64,000 nt of DNA, from NCBI RefSeq assembly GCF_020829625.1, contig NZ_JAIVFX010000001.1, positions 496,001-560,000 of the forward strand, read 5' to 3'. Under the pieces are notes generated by a model, which saw nothing but the letters and a program-made list of their open reading frames with translations, was not told where the DNA came from and ran no database searches. Source of the DNA: Nostoc sp. XA010 (GTDB lineage: Bacteria > Cyanobacteriota > Cyanobacteriia > Cyanobacteriales > Nostocaceae). The position numbers and the translations under genes are program-made. Below, piece by piece: positions 1 through 8,800 of the stretch; the stretch's first letter is position 1, and every line of letters starts with the position of its first letter.

Positions 1-179
1 TTTTACCTGATAGACCCTATTTAATCTTAGGCTTGAGCTTAGTAGTTGGGGCATCTATTTCTATCTTAGTGCGGGAAGCGATCGCGCCCTCACCCCAGAC
101 ACGAATTACCCAACTAACAGCATCGCTATTGCTCATCATCAGTCTCTATGGCTTTGCTGATTTAATGTACGCTCTTTAA
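1..179 (+). CDS. C-terminal end of a membrane protein (cut by left edge)
   Basis: An open frame runs in from the left edge (codons in phase with position 3) and stops at TAA 177-179. The visible 58 residues hold two hydrophobic stretches, around LILGLSLVVGASISIL and ASLLLIISLYGFADLMYAL, joined by a short loop with charged residues, so this is the end of an integral membrane protein. Too little is present to name a family. The next gene is convergent, on the minus strand. Confidence 0.5.
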   Translation, partial: LPDRPYLILGLSLVVGASISILVREAIAPSPQTRITQLTASLLLIISLYGFADLMYAL

Positions 180-255
180 TGGAGAGTGGGGAATAGGGAA
201 TACGGAATAGCGAAGAAACTTAATCAACAATGTCCCATGCCCAATGCCCAACAAC

Positions 256-1344
256 TTACCAATTCTGCATTTCCACCAATTCCATACACAACTCATTAAT
301 TTGCTCTAAATCAGGTTTGTGAGGTAGAGCAGATTCTTCGTATACAATTTCCATTTCAGCGACCAAATCTTCTGCCTTTTTCATCACCTCCTCATAAGAA
401 TACTCACCTTTTAAAATAGCTTTTAAATCCTCAAAATCACCAGCTATTCTCCTATCTACAATCACTTCACCTCGCCGCAATATTTCTACTCCACTGCGTA
501 GCAATCTAATGCAGTGCATTCCATGTTTGAGATCAAAACCCGACTTTCTTTCCATTTCTGCCCTAGCCGGATTTCTATTTTCCTGCCAAGATAAGTAAGC
601 CTTCCATTCTCTTAAAGCTATTTGATAACTTTGGCTTTTTTGAAGTAGGCGGATAAAATCTTTACGGCTATTGGTTAACTTTTGGGTATATTCCAAAGTT
701 TCATCTGGCAAAGTGTATTGTTTCAACACGCCTTTAAAATCAATATCTGCCGTCAGCAATTGATATAATTGTTCTGCTTCTTCCAAAAACTCAATCCGTC
801 CTCTGATTAAATTATAAAGATACTCCAGAAAAGCATTTAACTCATCTTTGCTGAGGGGTGCTTCGTCTTCTATGGCGAAATCAGATGGTATTGGCTTTTT
901 TTGCGGTGGTTTTAACAACCATTTACGATGAGTTTCCATCTTTTTGATTTGGGCAAAGGCATAACCAGTGTAAGTATGTTTTACTTTCTTGCTCAAAAAT
1001 AACTGCTTATGATTAATTAAATGCTGTCCGACTGCGCTTAAAAAAGGATAGTTACTTAACCAGAGCAATTCTAAAACATTGGGATTCGCACCTGCTAATA
1101 ACTGGAGGATTTTTCTTAATTCATATATAACTGTGTCTTTGTTACCATCTACGAATGGAAATATTCCTGGTTCATCCCAACCAGCATCTTTTTGTTCTAT
1201 GTGATCAAACCCTAAGTAATACCTTTTGGGTGCGATAAATACTCCCCGATAATCAAAGTCTGAATCAGGACGATTTAAACCATAGCCGTGGCTACCTGCC
1301 AAACCAATTAAAATAGTTCTTTGCTCAACTTCTATTCTTTCCAT
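256..1344 (-). CDS. RlaP/YcgL-type predicted nucleotidyltransferase
   Basis: A 362-aa protein. The N-terminus carries the minimal nucleotidyltransferase signature of the DNA polymerase beta superfamily: GS at residues 17-18, then a SDFDYRG stretch giving the metal-binding Asp pair D29 and D31. This layout, with the long helical C-terminal part rich in charged residues, matches the family once called YcgL and now RlaP (RNA-repair associated). Substrate is unknown; members transfer nucleotides to RNA, protein or small molecules. No RNA ligase or other repair gene is next to it, so the RNA-repair link is only by family name. It is monocistronic here, convergent with the partial gene at the left edge. 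Confidence 0.75.
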   Translation of the reverse strand: MERIEVEQRTILIGLAGSHGYGLNRPDSDFDYRGVFIAPKRYYLGFDHIEQKDAGWDEPGIFPFVDGNKDTVIYELRKILQLLAGANPNVLELLWLSNYPFLSAVGQHLINHKQLFLSKKVKHTYTGYAFAQIKKMETHRKWLLKPPQKKPIPSDFAIEDEAPLSKDELNAFLEYLYNLIRGRIEFLEEAEQLYQLLTADIDFKGVLKQYTLPDETLEYTQKLTNSRKDFIRLLQKSQSYQIALREWKAYLSWQENRNPARAEMERKSGFDLKHGMHCIRLLRSGVEILRRGEVIVDRRIAGDFEDLKAILKGEYSYEEVMKKAEDLVAEMEIVYEESALPHKPDLEQINELCMELVEMQNW

Positions 1345-1587
1345 ATCACCTGATTAAAATATAGTCATCCTAACTTATGAGTTAAGCCGATGAGAAGTAG
1401 GGAATGTAGATGCAGAGGAGGCAGAGGAGGCAAGGGAAGAATTTCTAACTCTTGACTAATGACTAATACCAAGAATTGCTTAGTTTAACAAAAATGCCCC
1501 TAAAGGAGATGATGCAACGATATCCCCTTAAGGAGCAAAACTTGTCAATTTAGTTGTTCCTATATTTTCGCTTTCCTAGAACAGAAA

Positions 1588-1821
1588 TTATCTAGGATTA
1601 ATGTGCCGTCTATTTCCCCATCCTGGATTAACAATGGCGGCTAAATCTTCTTCAGACAAGTTGCTGATTTCACTCTCCAGTTCTTCGACGCTGAAATCAT
1701 AGCCACGCTCTTGAGCAATCTTGACGAAGGCTTCTGGATTAGCTGTTGCTTTGAGTCTTTGCTGTAGTGCTTGATCTTGTTTTACGGCTTCAAAAAGCCG
1801 AGTAGCATTTTGCTGTGTCAT
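1588..1821 (-). CDS. Nif11-type leader peptide (putative natural-product precursor)
   Basis: A 77-aa small protein. Residues 1 to about 62 form the Nif11 domain, with the typical pattern of a helical start, an ERGYDFSVEEL block and an acidic LSEEDLAAI ending. A short basic tail (NPGWGNRRHINPR) follows. A GGAG ribosome-binding site lies about 9 bases before the ATG. Nif11 domains serve as leaders of ribosomally made modified peptides, such as prochlorosin-like lanthipeptides and nitrile-hydratase-type precursors. The double-Gly cleavage motif is absent, and no LanM, YcaO, radical-SAM or peptidase-transporter gene is nearby, so the tail may not be a true core peptide. The family call is firm; the function is open. 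Confidence 0.75.
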   Translation of the reverse strand: MTQQNATRLFEAVKQDQALQQRLKATANPEAFVKIAQERGYDFSVEELESEISNLSEEDLAAIVNPGWGNRRHINPR

Positions 1822-2127
1822 GACAGTTTCTCTCCTGTTTTAAATATCAGGTTTCAATCTTAGTAATTTGACTCTTATGGAATCACTAAATTTTCTGAAG
1901 AACCTTACGATTTAAGAGTGTAAGTTTAATTTTAAAACAAAGAAGAAAAATGTGTAGATTCTGATAAGAAAATATAAGTTTTAGTCTAAATATTTCTGCT
2001 AATTTATAAAACTCAGTCCTAAGACGGAAGCAGTATCTAACTGAATAACATTGATTTTGAATTATCAATGCATTTTACATTTTTTGCGTGGGTAATTCAG
2101 TTATGACGATTTTTGGCAAATGAAAGC
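1822..2127. other. AT-rich intergenic region between divergent genes
   Basis: This gap separates the minus-strand Nif11 gene from plus-strand rplU. It is strongly AT-rich and contains only short open frames without family features. It should contain the Nif11 gene promoter; no clear repeat or hairpin was recognised. Confidence 0.5.
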
Positions 2128-2157
2128 TTGACTTGACACCTGTTCATAAAATAGTAT
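2128..2157 (+). promoter_or_regulatory. Possible sigma-70-type promoter of rplU-rpmA
   Basis: TTGACT (2128-2133) and TAGTAT (2152-2157) are separated by 18 bases, close to the -35/-10 consensus. A second overlapping TTGACA lies at 2133-2138. The inferred 5' leader of rplU would be about 110 bases. The call rests on pattern matching alone. Confidence 0.4.
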
Positions 2158-2275
2158 GTTAGATTGTCTGTCTAATTCCTGCTCGGATCAGGTAGACATA
2201 TTACAAAAGCTGGCAAAAGCGTCTCTACACGAGATAAAAACCAGCTACCTGTACGGCAACCTCAAGGACAATTCC

Positions 2276-2704
2276 ATGACCTACGCGATTATTGAAACTG
2301 GCGGCAAACAAATACGAGTAGAGCCAGGCCGGTTTTACGATATTGAACTGCTTGCGATCGAACCAGATGAAAAAGTTACAATAGACTCCGTATTACTCGT
2401 GCAGCACGATGGCGAAGTCACCATTGGACAGCCACTAGTGACAGGTGCGACTGTAGAAGGGACTGTAATGCGACATTACAGAGGTCGTAAAGTCTTGGTA
2501 TACAAGATGAAGCCTAAAAAGAAAACCCGTAAAAAGCGGGGGCATCGTCAGGAAATTACCAGACTTATGATTGACTCCATCACCCTTAATGGTGAAGTAT
2601 TTGCTTTTGAAGGAGAAACGGAGAAGGAAACCCCCGTTTTAGATGAGACTCCTGCCGAAGAAGTTGAAACTGCTGCCGAAGAAGTTGAAACTGCTGCTGA
2701 ATAA
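2276..2704 (+). CDS. rplU: 50S ribosomal protein L21
   Basis: L21 binds 23S rRNA in the large ribosomal subunit. The 142-aa product starts [12 protein letters not shown], the family's standard beginning, so the ATG at 2276 is chosen over an upstream in-frame codon at 2156. AAGGA at 2264-2268 sits 7 bases ahead as ribosome-binding site. The conserved [17 protein letters not shown] block, the rRNA-binding part, is intact. Bacterial L21 is usually about 103 aa; this one has an extra acidic tail of about 35 residues ending in a duplicated EEVETAA heptad. rpmA follows 27 bases later, the usual L21-L27 operon order. Confidence 0.97.
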   Translation: MTYAIIETGGKQIRVEPGRFYDIELLAIEPDEKVTIDSVLLVQHDGEVTIGQPLVTGATVEGTVMRHYRGRKVLVYKMKPKKKTRKKRGHRQEITRLMIDSITLNGEVFAFEGETEKETPVLDETPAEEVETAAEEVETAAE

Positions 2705-2731
2705 TAATAAGAAGATACACAAGAGGAAATC

Positions 2732-3028
2732 ATGGCTCATAAGAAAGGAACAGGTAGTACACGCAACGGTCGTGATTCTAATGCCCAACGTCTGGGTGTC
2801 AAGCGTTATGGTGGTCAAGTTGTACGTGCAGGAAACATTCTCGTGCGTCAGCGTGGTACTAAATTCCACCCTGGTAACAATGTCGGCATTGGTAGCGATG
2901 ACACACTGTTTGCCTTAATCGACGGTGTTGTAATGTTTGAGAGAAAGGGCAAAACCCGTAAAAAAGTTAGTGTTTATTTACCCATAACTGCTGCTGAGGC
3001 AGCCCCTGCTGAGGCAGTAGCAAGTTAG
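2732..3028 (+). CDS. rpmA: 50S ribosomal protein L27
   Basis: L27 lies at the peptidyl-transferase centre of the large subunit. The 98-aa protein starts [20 protein letters not shown], the family's conserved N-terminus, with no cleavable N-terminal extension. A GAGGA ribosome-binding site precedes the ATG. The body ([20 protein letters not shown]) is typical. The last residues are an Ala/Glu-rich tail carrying a small duplication (AEAAPAEAV), similar in style to the tail of the L21 gene upstream. Both genes are probably one transcript ending at the hairpin just downstream. Confidence 0.97.
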   Translation: MAHKKGTGSTRNGRDSNAQRLGVKRYGGQVVRAGNILVRQRGTKFHPGNNVGIGSDDTLFALIDGVVMFERKGKTRKKVSVYLPITAAEAAPAEAVAS

Positions 3029-3032
3029 AGTG

Positions 3033-3060
3033 TTAGGGTGGGTAATAGTGCCCACCCTAA
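3033..3060 (+). terminator. Hairpin after rpmA, probable end of the L21-L27 transcript
   Basis: TTAGGGTGGG (3033-3042) pairs perfectly with CCCACCCTAA (3051-3060) across an 8-base loop, starting 5 bases after the rpmA stop. No clear T-run follows, so it may act as a 3' stabilising stem rather than a classic terminator. A similar GGGT...ACCC hairpin occurs at 29346-29372. Confidence 0.5.
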
Positions 3061-3279
3061 TTGCTAGTTAGCGATCGCATATCCCAGCAGTTGCTTAAAA
3101 GTCGCTTTGTTTCTCTGTTGCCTATAGATTAATATTAGGAGCATCAAAGCGCAGATATTCTTCAATAACAAAATATTACATAAACAAATTGGGTTGCGTA
3201 GCTTGCCGTCATTCCTCAATCTTTACTTGCCCTGAAGGTAAAAAGCGTCTAATAAAGTCTATGTTCCTGTAGAGGTTCT

Positions 3280-3996
3280 ATGAGTCTGATTCTTCCCAAA
3301 CGCACCCTATCCCGTCGTCGGTTACTGCAAGTATCTGGACTTTCAGGCCTAGGCTTTCTTTTAGGTGGCTGTGGGACAAATTTGTTCTCAGATAATCTGC
3401 GGCAAATATCTGAGCCACTAAACCAAAGTCTTGAAGCACTTCTGCTAAGTCAAAAACCAGTACCAGAATTTCCTGTTAGTGCCATAGAACCAGACAAATT
3501 GCTGATTAATACCTTTGACTTTACGCCGCAAATTGATCCAGCGCAGTTTCGCCTGATGATTGATGGCGAGGTTAGTAACCCGATGCAATTGAGTATGCCA
3601 GATATTCAAAAACTTCCCTTGACTTCAATGGTAATTCGCCATGTGTGTGTTGAAGGCTGGGCTGCGATCGCTCAATGGGGAGGTGTGCGATTACGAGACT
3701 TGGTTGCACTGGTACAGCCGAAGTCAAACGTCCGCTATGTCTACTTTAAATCTGCTGATGGCTACTATGAAAGCTGGGATATTGCCTCTGCTGTACATCC
3801 CCAAACTCTCATGGCTTATCAAAAGAATGGACAACCTTTATCAGTTGATAATGGTGCGCCCATACGCCTAGCATCCCCAATTAAACTGGGCTACAAACAA
3901 AGTAAGTGGGTAACTCAAATTACATTCGTCAGCAATTTGTTACCTCGTAAAGGCTATTGGGAGGATCAGGGCTATGAGTGGTTTGCTGGATTATAA
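3280..3996 (+). CDS. Tat-exported molybdopterin oxidoreductase (sulfite-oxidase/MsrP-like fold)
   Basis: A 238-aa protein of the oxidoreductase molybdopterin-binding family. The N-terminus has a twin-arginine signal (SRRRLLQ, residues 11-17) followed by a hydrophobic stretch ending in LLGGC, with Cys31 as a possible lipid anchor, so it is probably exported folded to the periplasm. Cys123, in RHVCVEGW, fits the single cysteine that ligates molybdenum in this fold. The later GYYESWDIASA and SPIKLGYKQSKW segments are also typical. No haem domain and no MsrQ-type membrane partner lie nearby, so its electron donor and substrate are unknown. Confidence 0.8.
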   Translation: MSLILPKRTLSRRRLLQVSGLSGLGFLLGGCGTNLFSDNLRQISEPLNQSLEALLLSQKPVPEFPVSAIEPDKLLINTFDFTPQIDPAQFRLMIDGEVSNPMQLSMPDIQKLPLTSMVIRHVCVEGWAAIAQWGGVRLRDLVALVQPKSNVRYVYFKSADGYYESWDIASAVHPQTLMAYQKNGQPLSVDNGAPIRLASPIKLGYKQSKWVTQITFVSNLLPRKGYWEDQGYEWFAGL

Positions 3997-4233
3997 GCGA
4001 GATAAGGGAAAAAATTTTACCTTGTCTGTTTGCAATGGGATGTTTTTTTATTTGGAAGTTCCTTGCATCTCTACACTATAGAGGGATGGGGAATTATGGG
4101 AATTAGTTAAAAATCGTTTGGGAAGTGACAAAAAATCAGACACCCAATATCTGAAACTCCTTATCTAGAATTGATTTTGACGAGCTAACAAAGGACACGG
4201 GTTTTAGTCCACAAAGCACGGAAAAGTAACAGC

Positions 4234-5427
4234 ATGACTACAGAGAATCTAAGTACCTTGCCATCATCTCCAGCCCAGACCGAATTAGAATTCATAGATT
4301 CCCCCGGTTGTCAATCAACAAGTCTGCACGACTCGGATGTACCAGAAGTGGACTTGTTTAGTCCACTGAAAATTCGAGATATCACCCTGCCCGATCGCAT
4401 AGCGATGTCACCAATGTGTCAATATTCGGCAGAAAATGGATTCGCGAATGATTGGCATTTTGTCCATTTGGGGAGTCGGGCTACTGGAGGCACTCACCTG
4501 ATTGTAGTCGAAGCTACAGCCGTGACAGCCCAAGGGCGAATCACCCCTGGCGATCTTGGTCTTTGGGACGACATGCACATTGAGCCACTAGCTCGCATTG
4601 TCCGCTTCCTTCGTGAGCAAGGAGCGATCGCAGGGATTCAATTAGCTCATGCTGGCCGGAAGGCGAGTTGCAATCTTCCCTGGCTGGGTGGTACACCGTT
4701 AACACCTGAAGAAGGCGGTTGGCCTGTAATCGGGCCAAGCCCAATTCCCTTTCAAGAAGGCGGCCCCCTTCCCATAGCCCTCGATGAGGGTGGGATTGAA
4801 GAGGTGATTGAAGCCTTCGTTGCCACAACCGGGCGTGCCCTTCAAGCGGGCTTTCAGATTATCGAAATCCACGCGGCTCATGGATATCTACTGCATTCTT
4901 TTCTTTCGCCGCTAAGTAATCAACGAACAGATGGTTACGGAGGTTCGTTGGAGAACCGAATGCGTTTGTTACTGGAGGTTACAAGACGAATCCGAGAGAT
5001 TCTGCCAAGTGGGATGCCGCTTTTTGTGCGCCTCTCTGCTACCGACTGGGTAGAGGGAGGTTGGGATCTCAAGCAGTCAGTGATATTATCCCGTGAACTA
5101 AAGGAATTAGGCGTTGATTTAATCGATGTTTCCACAGGAGGCTTAGTCCCTCATGCCAGGATTCCCGTGCAGACAGGTTATCAAGTGCCTTTTGCTGCCA
5201 AAATCCGAGAAGAGGCTGGGATTAGGACAGGGGCTGTGGGGATGATAAAGGAGGCTGAGTATGCCAACCAAGTAATTACTCGTGGATGTGCGGATTTGGT
5301 TCTCGTCGGTCGAGAAATGCTCCGCGATCCTTATTGGTCAATTCGTGCGCGTTGCCATTTGGATGAGGAACCTAACTGGGCTTTGCCCTACGGGTATGCA
5401 GTTAAACAACGGAGACAGGGGAAATAA
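4234..5427 (+). CDS. Old yellow enzyme family NADH:flavin oxidoreductase (YqjM-like)
   Basis: A 397-aa FMN-dependent ene-reductase that reduces activated C=C bonds using NAD(P)H. The TIM-barrel begins near residue 40 (DLFSPLKIRDITLPDRI). Visible family residues are the MSPMCQYSA block with Cys62, matching the redox-tuning Cys of the YqjM subgroup, the LAHAGRKAS loop, the HAAH pair (H213 and H216) that binds the substrate oxygen, and SNQRTDGYGGSLENR. The first 40 residues are an extra polar stretch absent from most relatives; M59 and M61 lie inside the barrel, so the annotated ATG remains the best start. The gene stands alone. Confidence 0.92.
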   Translation: MTTENLSTLPSSPAQTELEFIDSPGCQSTSLHDSDVPEVDLFSPLKIRDITLPDRIAMSPMCQYSAENGFANDWHFVHLGSRATGGTHLIVVEATAVTAQGRITPGDLGLWDDMHIEPLARIVRFLREQGAIAGIQLAHAGRKASCNLPWLGGTPLTPEEGGWPVIGPSPIPFQEGGPLPIALDEGGIEEVIEAFVATTGRALQAGFQIIEIHAAHGYLLHSFLSPLSNQRTDGYGGSLENRMRLLLEVTRRIREILPSGMPLFVRLSATDWVEGGWDLKQSVILSRELKELGVDLIDVSTGGLVPHARIPVQTGYQVPFAAKIREEAGIRTGAVGMIKEAEYANQVITRGCADLVLVGREMLRDPYWSIRARCHLDEEPNWALPYGYAVKQRRQGK

Positions 5428-5603
5428 ATCTAAACAGCAGGTGTTGCGATCGCAATGGTAAAGTTTGAGATTGCCACGGTGCGATCGCAATTTACTAGTG
5501 TTTAACCGCAGATGATCAGTAAATGGAGCTAAAAGACTCATTAATCTATTTCAATTAGCTCCCTATCCCGCCCAGCACTCAAAGTACCGGGTTAATAGGC
5601 TAA
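5428..5603. other. Intergenic region with HIP1-like sites
   Basis: This stretch after the ene-reductase gene carries two short GCGATCGCAAT copies (near 5446 and 5481) and no convincing open frame. It leads directly into the hairpin cluster at 5604-5776. Confidence 0.4.
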
Positions 5604-5776
5604 GTCCACTCAAGTGGACCGAAATTAATCTCAAAAAATGGCTTAGTCCTCTTTAGAGGAGTTAAGCTATTAGACTGGGATTTCAATCCCAGGCGGGTAA
5701 TGCAGTCGGTGCAGATTACCTAAATTACTGAAACCAACGCCAGAAAACTTAAGAACTTGGGGCTTAAGCCCCAAGT
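5604..5776. ncRNA. Cluster of five consecutive hairpins, possible structured RNA
   Basis: Five inverted repeats stand one after another in about 170 bases. A: GTCCACT/AGTGGAC, 5604-5610 with 5613-5619. B: TCCTCT/AGAGGA, 5647-5652 with 5655-5660, extended outward by GCTTAG against TTAAGC. C: CTGGGAT/ATCCCAG, 5675-5681 with 5686-5692. D: GGTAAT/ATTACC, 5696-5701 with 5715-5720. E: a perfect 22-bp palindrome at 5755-5776. All stems are short and regular, with small loops, as in a folded RNA or a mobile-element end. No known RNA family is recognised, and the transcribed strand is not known. Confidence 0.45.
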
Positions 5777-5804
5777 CTTGCCATGTCACCTTGACAAGGC
5801 TACC

Positions 5805-6218
5805 TTAAACCTTAGACGTGAGAAATCTTGATATTTCCGCATGTGCCAACACAGCAGCAGGTTCGCGCTGGAGAGCGTTGTAATACTTTCTCTCGAAGGT
5901 ATTGCCCGTCTCTAACGGTATAATCAGCGTGCGGACATCAGCAATCAACTTTTCAAAATCCTCTATTGCTATTGGTTCATCTGCTTCGAGCATTTCATCA
6001 ACTTGCACAACCATCTCGGAAATGCGATGTAGCCAAGCAAATTGTTCATGAGCGATAACTAGCTGAAGTAGTTCTCCGCTTGATACTCGTCCACTAACTT
6101 GTTCGTAGGCAATGCGTTCTGTATCCAGCAACATCTTATGAAGGTGGAGTAATTTATTTCGTAAATCACGCAGATATTGATGTTGACGTATTCTTTGTGA
6201 AAGTGTGTTAGAAGTCAA
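5805..6218 (-). CDS. Conserved hypothetical helical protein
   Basis: A 137-aa soluble, mostly helical protein with no signal peptide or membrane segment. The sequence is acidic in the middle (DEMLEADEPIAIEDFEKLIADV) and contains paired helices starting HQYLRDLRNKLLHLHKMLLDTE, which suggests a small helical bundle. I do not recognise the family. Codon use and even composition support a real gene. Its 3' end lies 28 bases from the hairpin cluster. Confidence 0.6.
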   Translation of the reverse strand: MTSNTLSQRIRQHQYLRDLRNKLLHLHKMLLDTERIAYEQVSGRVSSGELLQLVIAHEQFAWLHRISEMVVQVDEMLEADEPIAIEDFEKLIADVRTLIIPLETGNTFERKYYNALQREPAAVLAHAEISRFLTSKV

Positions 6219-6612
6219 TGTTACCCATCCTTTCGTTACGATAGTCTTGAATGGCTTAAATAATTGCTGCGTCAGTATTCATCACGAATAGACTGTAGCG
6301 AACAACTGGTTTGTTGAGTGATACGCTAGCAATCAGAAGCATATCCAATGATGGCGTAGCAAGATCCCCGCAGGTTTACGGGAGCGGCACTCAACATACA
6401 TCGCCTCACTGTCTTGTGCAAACAGCACCATTAGCCATCTGCCCAACTTCAGTTTATGTATTCGGTTTCCTTGTTAACACGCATGACAATTAACATATCT
6501 TTTTATAACTGTTGTATCTTATATTTGATTACTCATATATTAGCATAAACTTATAAGAAGTACATAGTGTAGAACCTATCGAGAAAATATCAATTATGGG
6601 AAAACTGTCTTA
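6219..6612. other. Intergenic region between divergent genes
   Basis: This stretch separates the minus-strand helical protein from the plus-strand PadR regulator, so it should hold both promoters. It becomes very AT-rich from about 6480. A 60-codon frame at 6311-6493 has no family features and is not called. No clear operator palindrome was found. Confidence 0.4.
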
Positions 6613-7179
6613 ATGTCGCTAGCATACGTAATTCTAGGTCTTCTTCAGCAGCAGGAAATGACGGGCTATGACCTCAAAACGAGCTGCTTTGATCAATGCA
6701 TTGCCCATTTGTGGCCAGCAGACCAAGCACAAATTTACAGAACTCTCGATAAGCTAGTTGAGCAAGGCTGGATTACCTGTACAATTGAGATTCAGCGCGA
6801 TCGCCCCAACCGCAAAGTCTACAGCGTAACGGAGCCAGGGAAAGCCGAATTTGCCCGATGGCTTGGGACTCATCAGCCTTTGCCGACTGTACGAGAACCA
6901 ATGCTAGTCCAGTTGCATTTTGCAGATCAGTTGCCGAATGACACTATCATTTACCTACTGGAAGAACAATTAGCGGCTCGAAGGAAAAAGCTTGCTGAAT
7001 GTGAAATCATTGATTTGCCATCACTTGGTGATGAGTCTGCCAACCGTGAGCAAGTAATGCAAAGGCTTGTGTTAGAGTTAGTGATCCGAAGAGAACAGAC
7101 TTATATTGATTGGTTGAAGATAGCGCTCAATGTTATTAGTCACCAAAAGATTTATGCATCAAATTATCAGATTCTTTGA
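6613..7179 (+). CDS. PadR-family transcriptional regulator
   Basis: A 188-aa protein. Residues 1-80 are the PadR winged helix (MSLAYVILGLLQQQEMTGYDL, then QIYRTLDKLVEQGWI and a RPNRKVYSVTEPGK wing), and the rest is the helical C-terminal dimerisation domain of the longer PadR subgroup (VirR-like). Such proteins are usually ligand-sensing repressors of neighbouring enzyme or efflux genes. The carotenoid oxygenase gene begins about 200 bases downstream on the same strand and is a candidate target, though this is inference from position only. Confidence 0.88.
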   Translation: MSLAYVILGLLQQQEMTGYDLKTSCFDQCIAHLWPADQAQIYRTLDKLVEQGWITCTIEIQRDRPNRKVYSVTEPGKAEFARWLGTHQPLPTVREPMLVQLHFADQLPNDTIIYLLEEQLAARRKKLAECEIIDLPSLGDESANREQVMQRLVLELVIRREQTYIDWLKIALNVISHQKIYASNYQIL

Positions 7180-7378
7180 TATACCCTAGCACTAAAGCGA
7201 GGGGGATTCCTGTTTCAATCGGCTTCTTTCGGATGATTGGCTCTCTTCTGTTTAGATACGTCCACAGGCTCAAAATTATACTATAGGGCGTTTTCACCAG
7301 AAGCTTTGCGCTAGCATCTCAAAAAGAGGAAGCCGTTGGCTCTAGCTCGTTTTTCTGTAACTCTGATAAATCAAGGCA

Positions 7379-8761
7379 ATGGTAACAATAGCAGTCAATC
7401 CTTATCTCGATCGCAATTTTGCTCCAGTCAGTGAAGAAATCACCACTGACAAGTTGCCAGTTATCGGTGAATTACCCCTTGACTTATCGGGGATGTTTAT
7501 CCGAAATGGCCCTAACCCTCAATGGAAACCCATCGGTGAATATCATTGGTTTGATGGGGATGGGATGTTGCATGGTGTACAAATTAGCAACGGCGTAGCC
7601 ACTTATCGCAACCGTTACGTCCAGACAGCCGGATGGAAAAAAGAACGAGTTGCGGGTAAGGCTCTCTGGAGTGGGTTATTAGAACCACGCCAGATGGATA
7701 ACCGCCACGGTGGTTACAAAAATACTGCCAATACTGCCTTAGTGTGGCACGCTGGCCAGATGTTGGCACTGAATGAGGGAGGTAAACCTCACGCCATTAA
7801 GCTTCCTGAATTAGATACTATTGGCGAGTATAACTACAATGGCAAGCTGGTTTCTGCCTTCACAGCCCATCCCAAGGTAGACCCGGTTACAGGCGAAATG
7901 ATCTTCTTTGGCTACTCTCTGTTTGTGCCACCATACGTCCAATATAGTGTGGTTTCAGCACAAGGCGAACTGTTGCGGACAGTGCCAATTCATCTGCCAA
8001 TGGGAGTGATGATGCACGATTTTGCCATCACAGAAAACTACACGATATTCATGGATTTGCCGTTGACTTTTAACCCAGAAAGAGCGCAACGGGGAGAACC
8101 CGTTATGATGTTTGAGCGCGATCGCCCCAGTCGTTTTGGCATTTTACCGCGTCACGGTAACAACAGTAATATCCGATGGTTTGAGAGTCCTGCTTGCTAC
8201 GTCTTCCATACGCTCAACGCTTACGAAGAGGGAGACGAAGTAGTGCTTATTGCCTGTCGCATGAATTCTACTACTGTGTTGATTTCTAGTGATTCGCAAC
8301 CCGACCCAGATGCAAATATCCCGCGCTTGCATCGCTGGCGATTTAACCTCAACACAGGGACAGTACGCGAAGAAATGTTAGATGATGTAGCTTCTGAATT
8401 TCCCCGCGTCAACGAAAACCTATTGGGGCGACCAAACCGATATGGCTACACTAACAAAGCGGCAAATAATCCCCTACCTTTATTTGAAGGTATTATTAAG
8501 TACGACTTCAGCAATGGACAATCCCAAACCCACGAATTCGGAAAGGAGCGCTATAGCGGTGAAGCTGTGTTTGCGCCGCGTCCTGGTGCAACGGCTGAGG
8601 ATGATGGTTGGCTTATGACTTTCGTCCACGATGAGGGTTCAAATACTTCAGAATTAGTAGTTGTGAATGCCCAAGATGTAACTGCTGAACCTGTAGCGCG
8701 GGTGATAATTCCTCAACGAGTGCCTTATGGATTTCATGGTACTTGGGTTGCAGGGGAATAG
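7379..8761 (+). CDS. Carotenoid cleavage oxygenase (RPE65/CCD family)
   Basis: A 460-aa non-haem iron enzyme that cleaves carotenoids or apocarotenoids with O2 to give aldehydes. The four His ligands of the family's seven-blade propeller can be placed: H164 (FTAHP), H213 (MMHDFAIT), H277 (YVFHTLNAYEE) and H453 (YGFHGTW). The length suits cyanobacterial members. The N-terminal FIRNGPNPQW and HWFDGDGMLHG blocks are highly typical. Whether it prefers full-length carotenoids (CCD1-like) or apocarotenals (ACO-like) cannot be read from sequence alone. It lies downstream of a PadR regulator. Confidence 0.95.
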   Translation: MVTIAVNPYLDRNFAPVSEEITTDKLPVIGELPLDLSGMFIRNGPNPQWKPIGEYHWFDGDGMLHGVQISNGVATYRNRYVQTAGWKKERVAGKALWSGLLEPRQMDNRHGGYKNTANTALVWHAGQMLALNEGGKPHAIKLPELDTIGEYNYNGKLVSAFTAHPKVDPVTGEMIFFGYSLFVPPYVQYSVVSAQGELLRTVPIHLPMGVMMHDFAITENYTIFMDLPLTFNPERAQRGEPVMMFERDRPSRFGILPRHGNNSNIRWFESPACYVFHTLNAYEEGDEVVLIACRMNSTTVLISSDSQPDPDANIPRLHRWRFNLNTGTVREEMLDDVASEFPRVNENLLGRPNRYGYTNKAANNPLPLFEGIIKYDFSNGQSQTHEFGKERYSGEAVFAPRPGATAEDDGWLMTFVHDEGSNTSELVVVNAQDVTAEPVARVIIPQRVPYGFHGTWVAGE

Positions 8762-8800
8762 TCGATCATTTCGCTACAGTCAGCAATTATTATAAAAAGA

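Noticed and set aside
1886..2068. 60-codon minus-strand frame upstream of rplU
   Set aside because: AT-rich, Lys/Leu/Phe-heavy chance frame in a promoter-like region.
6311..6493. 60-codon plus-strand frame before the PadR gene
   Set aside because: No family features or ribosome-binding site; composition unlike neighbouring genes.
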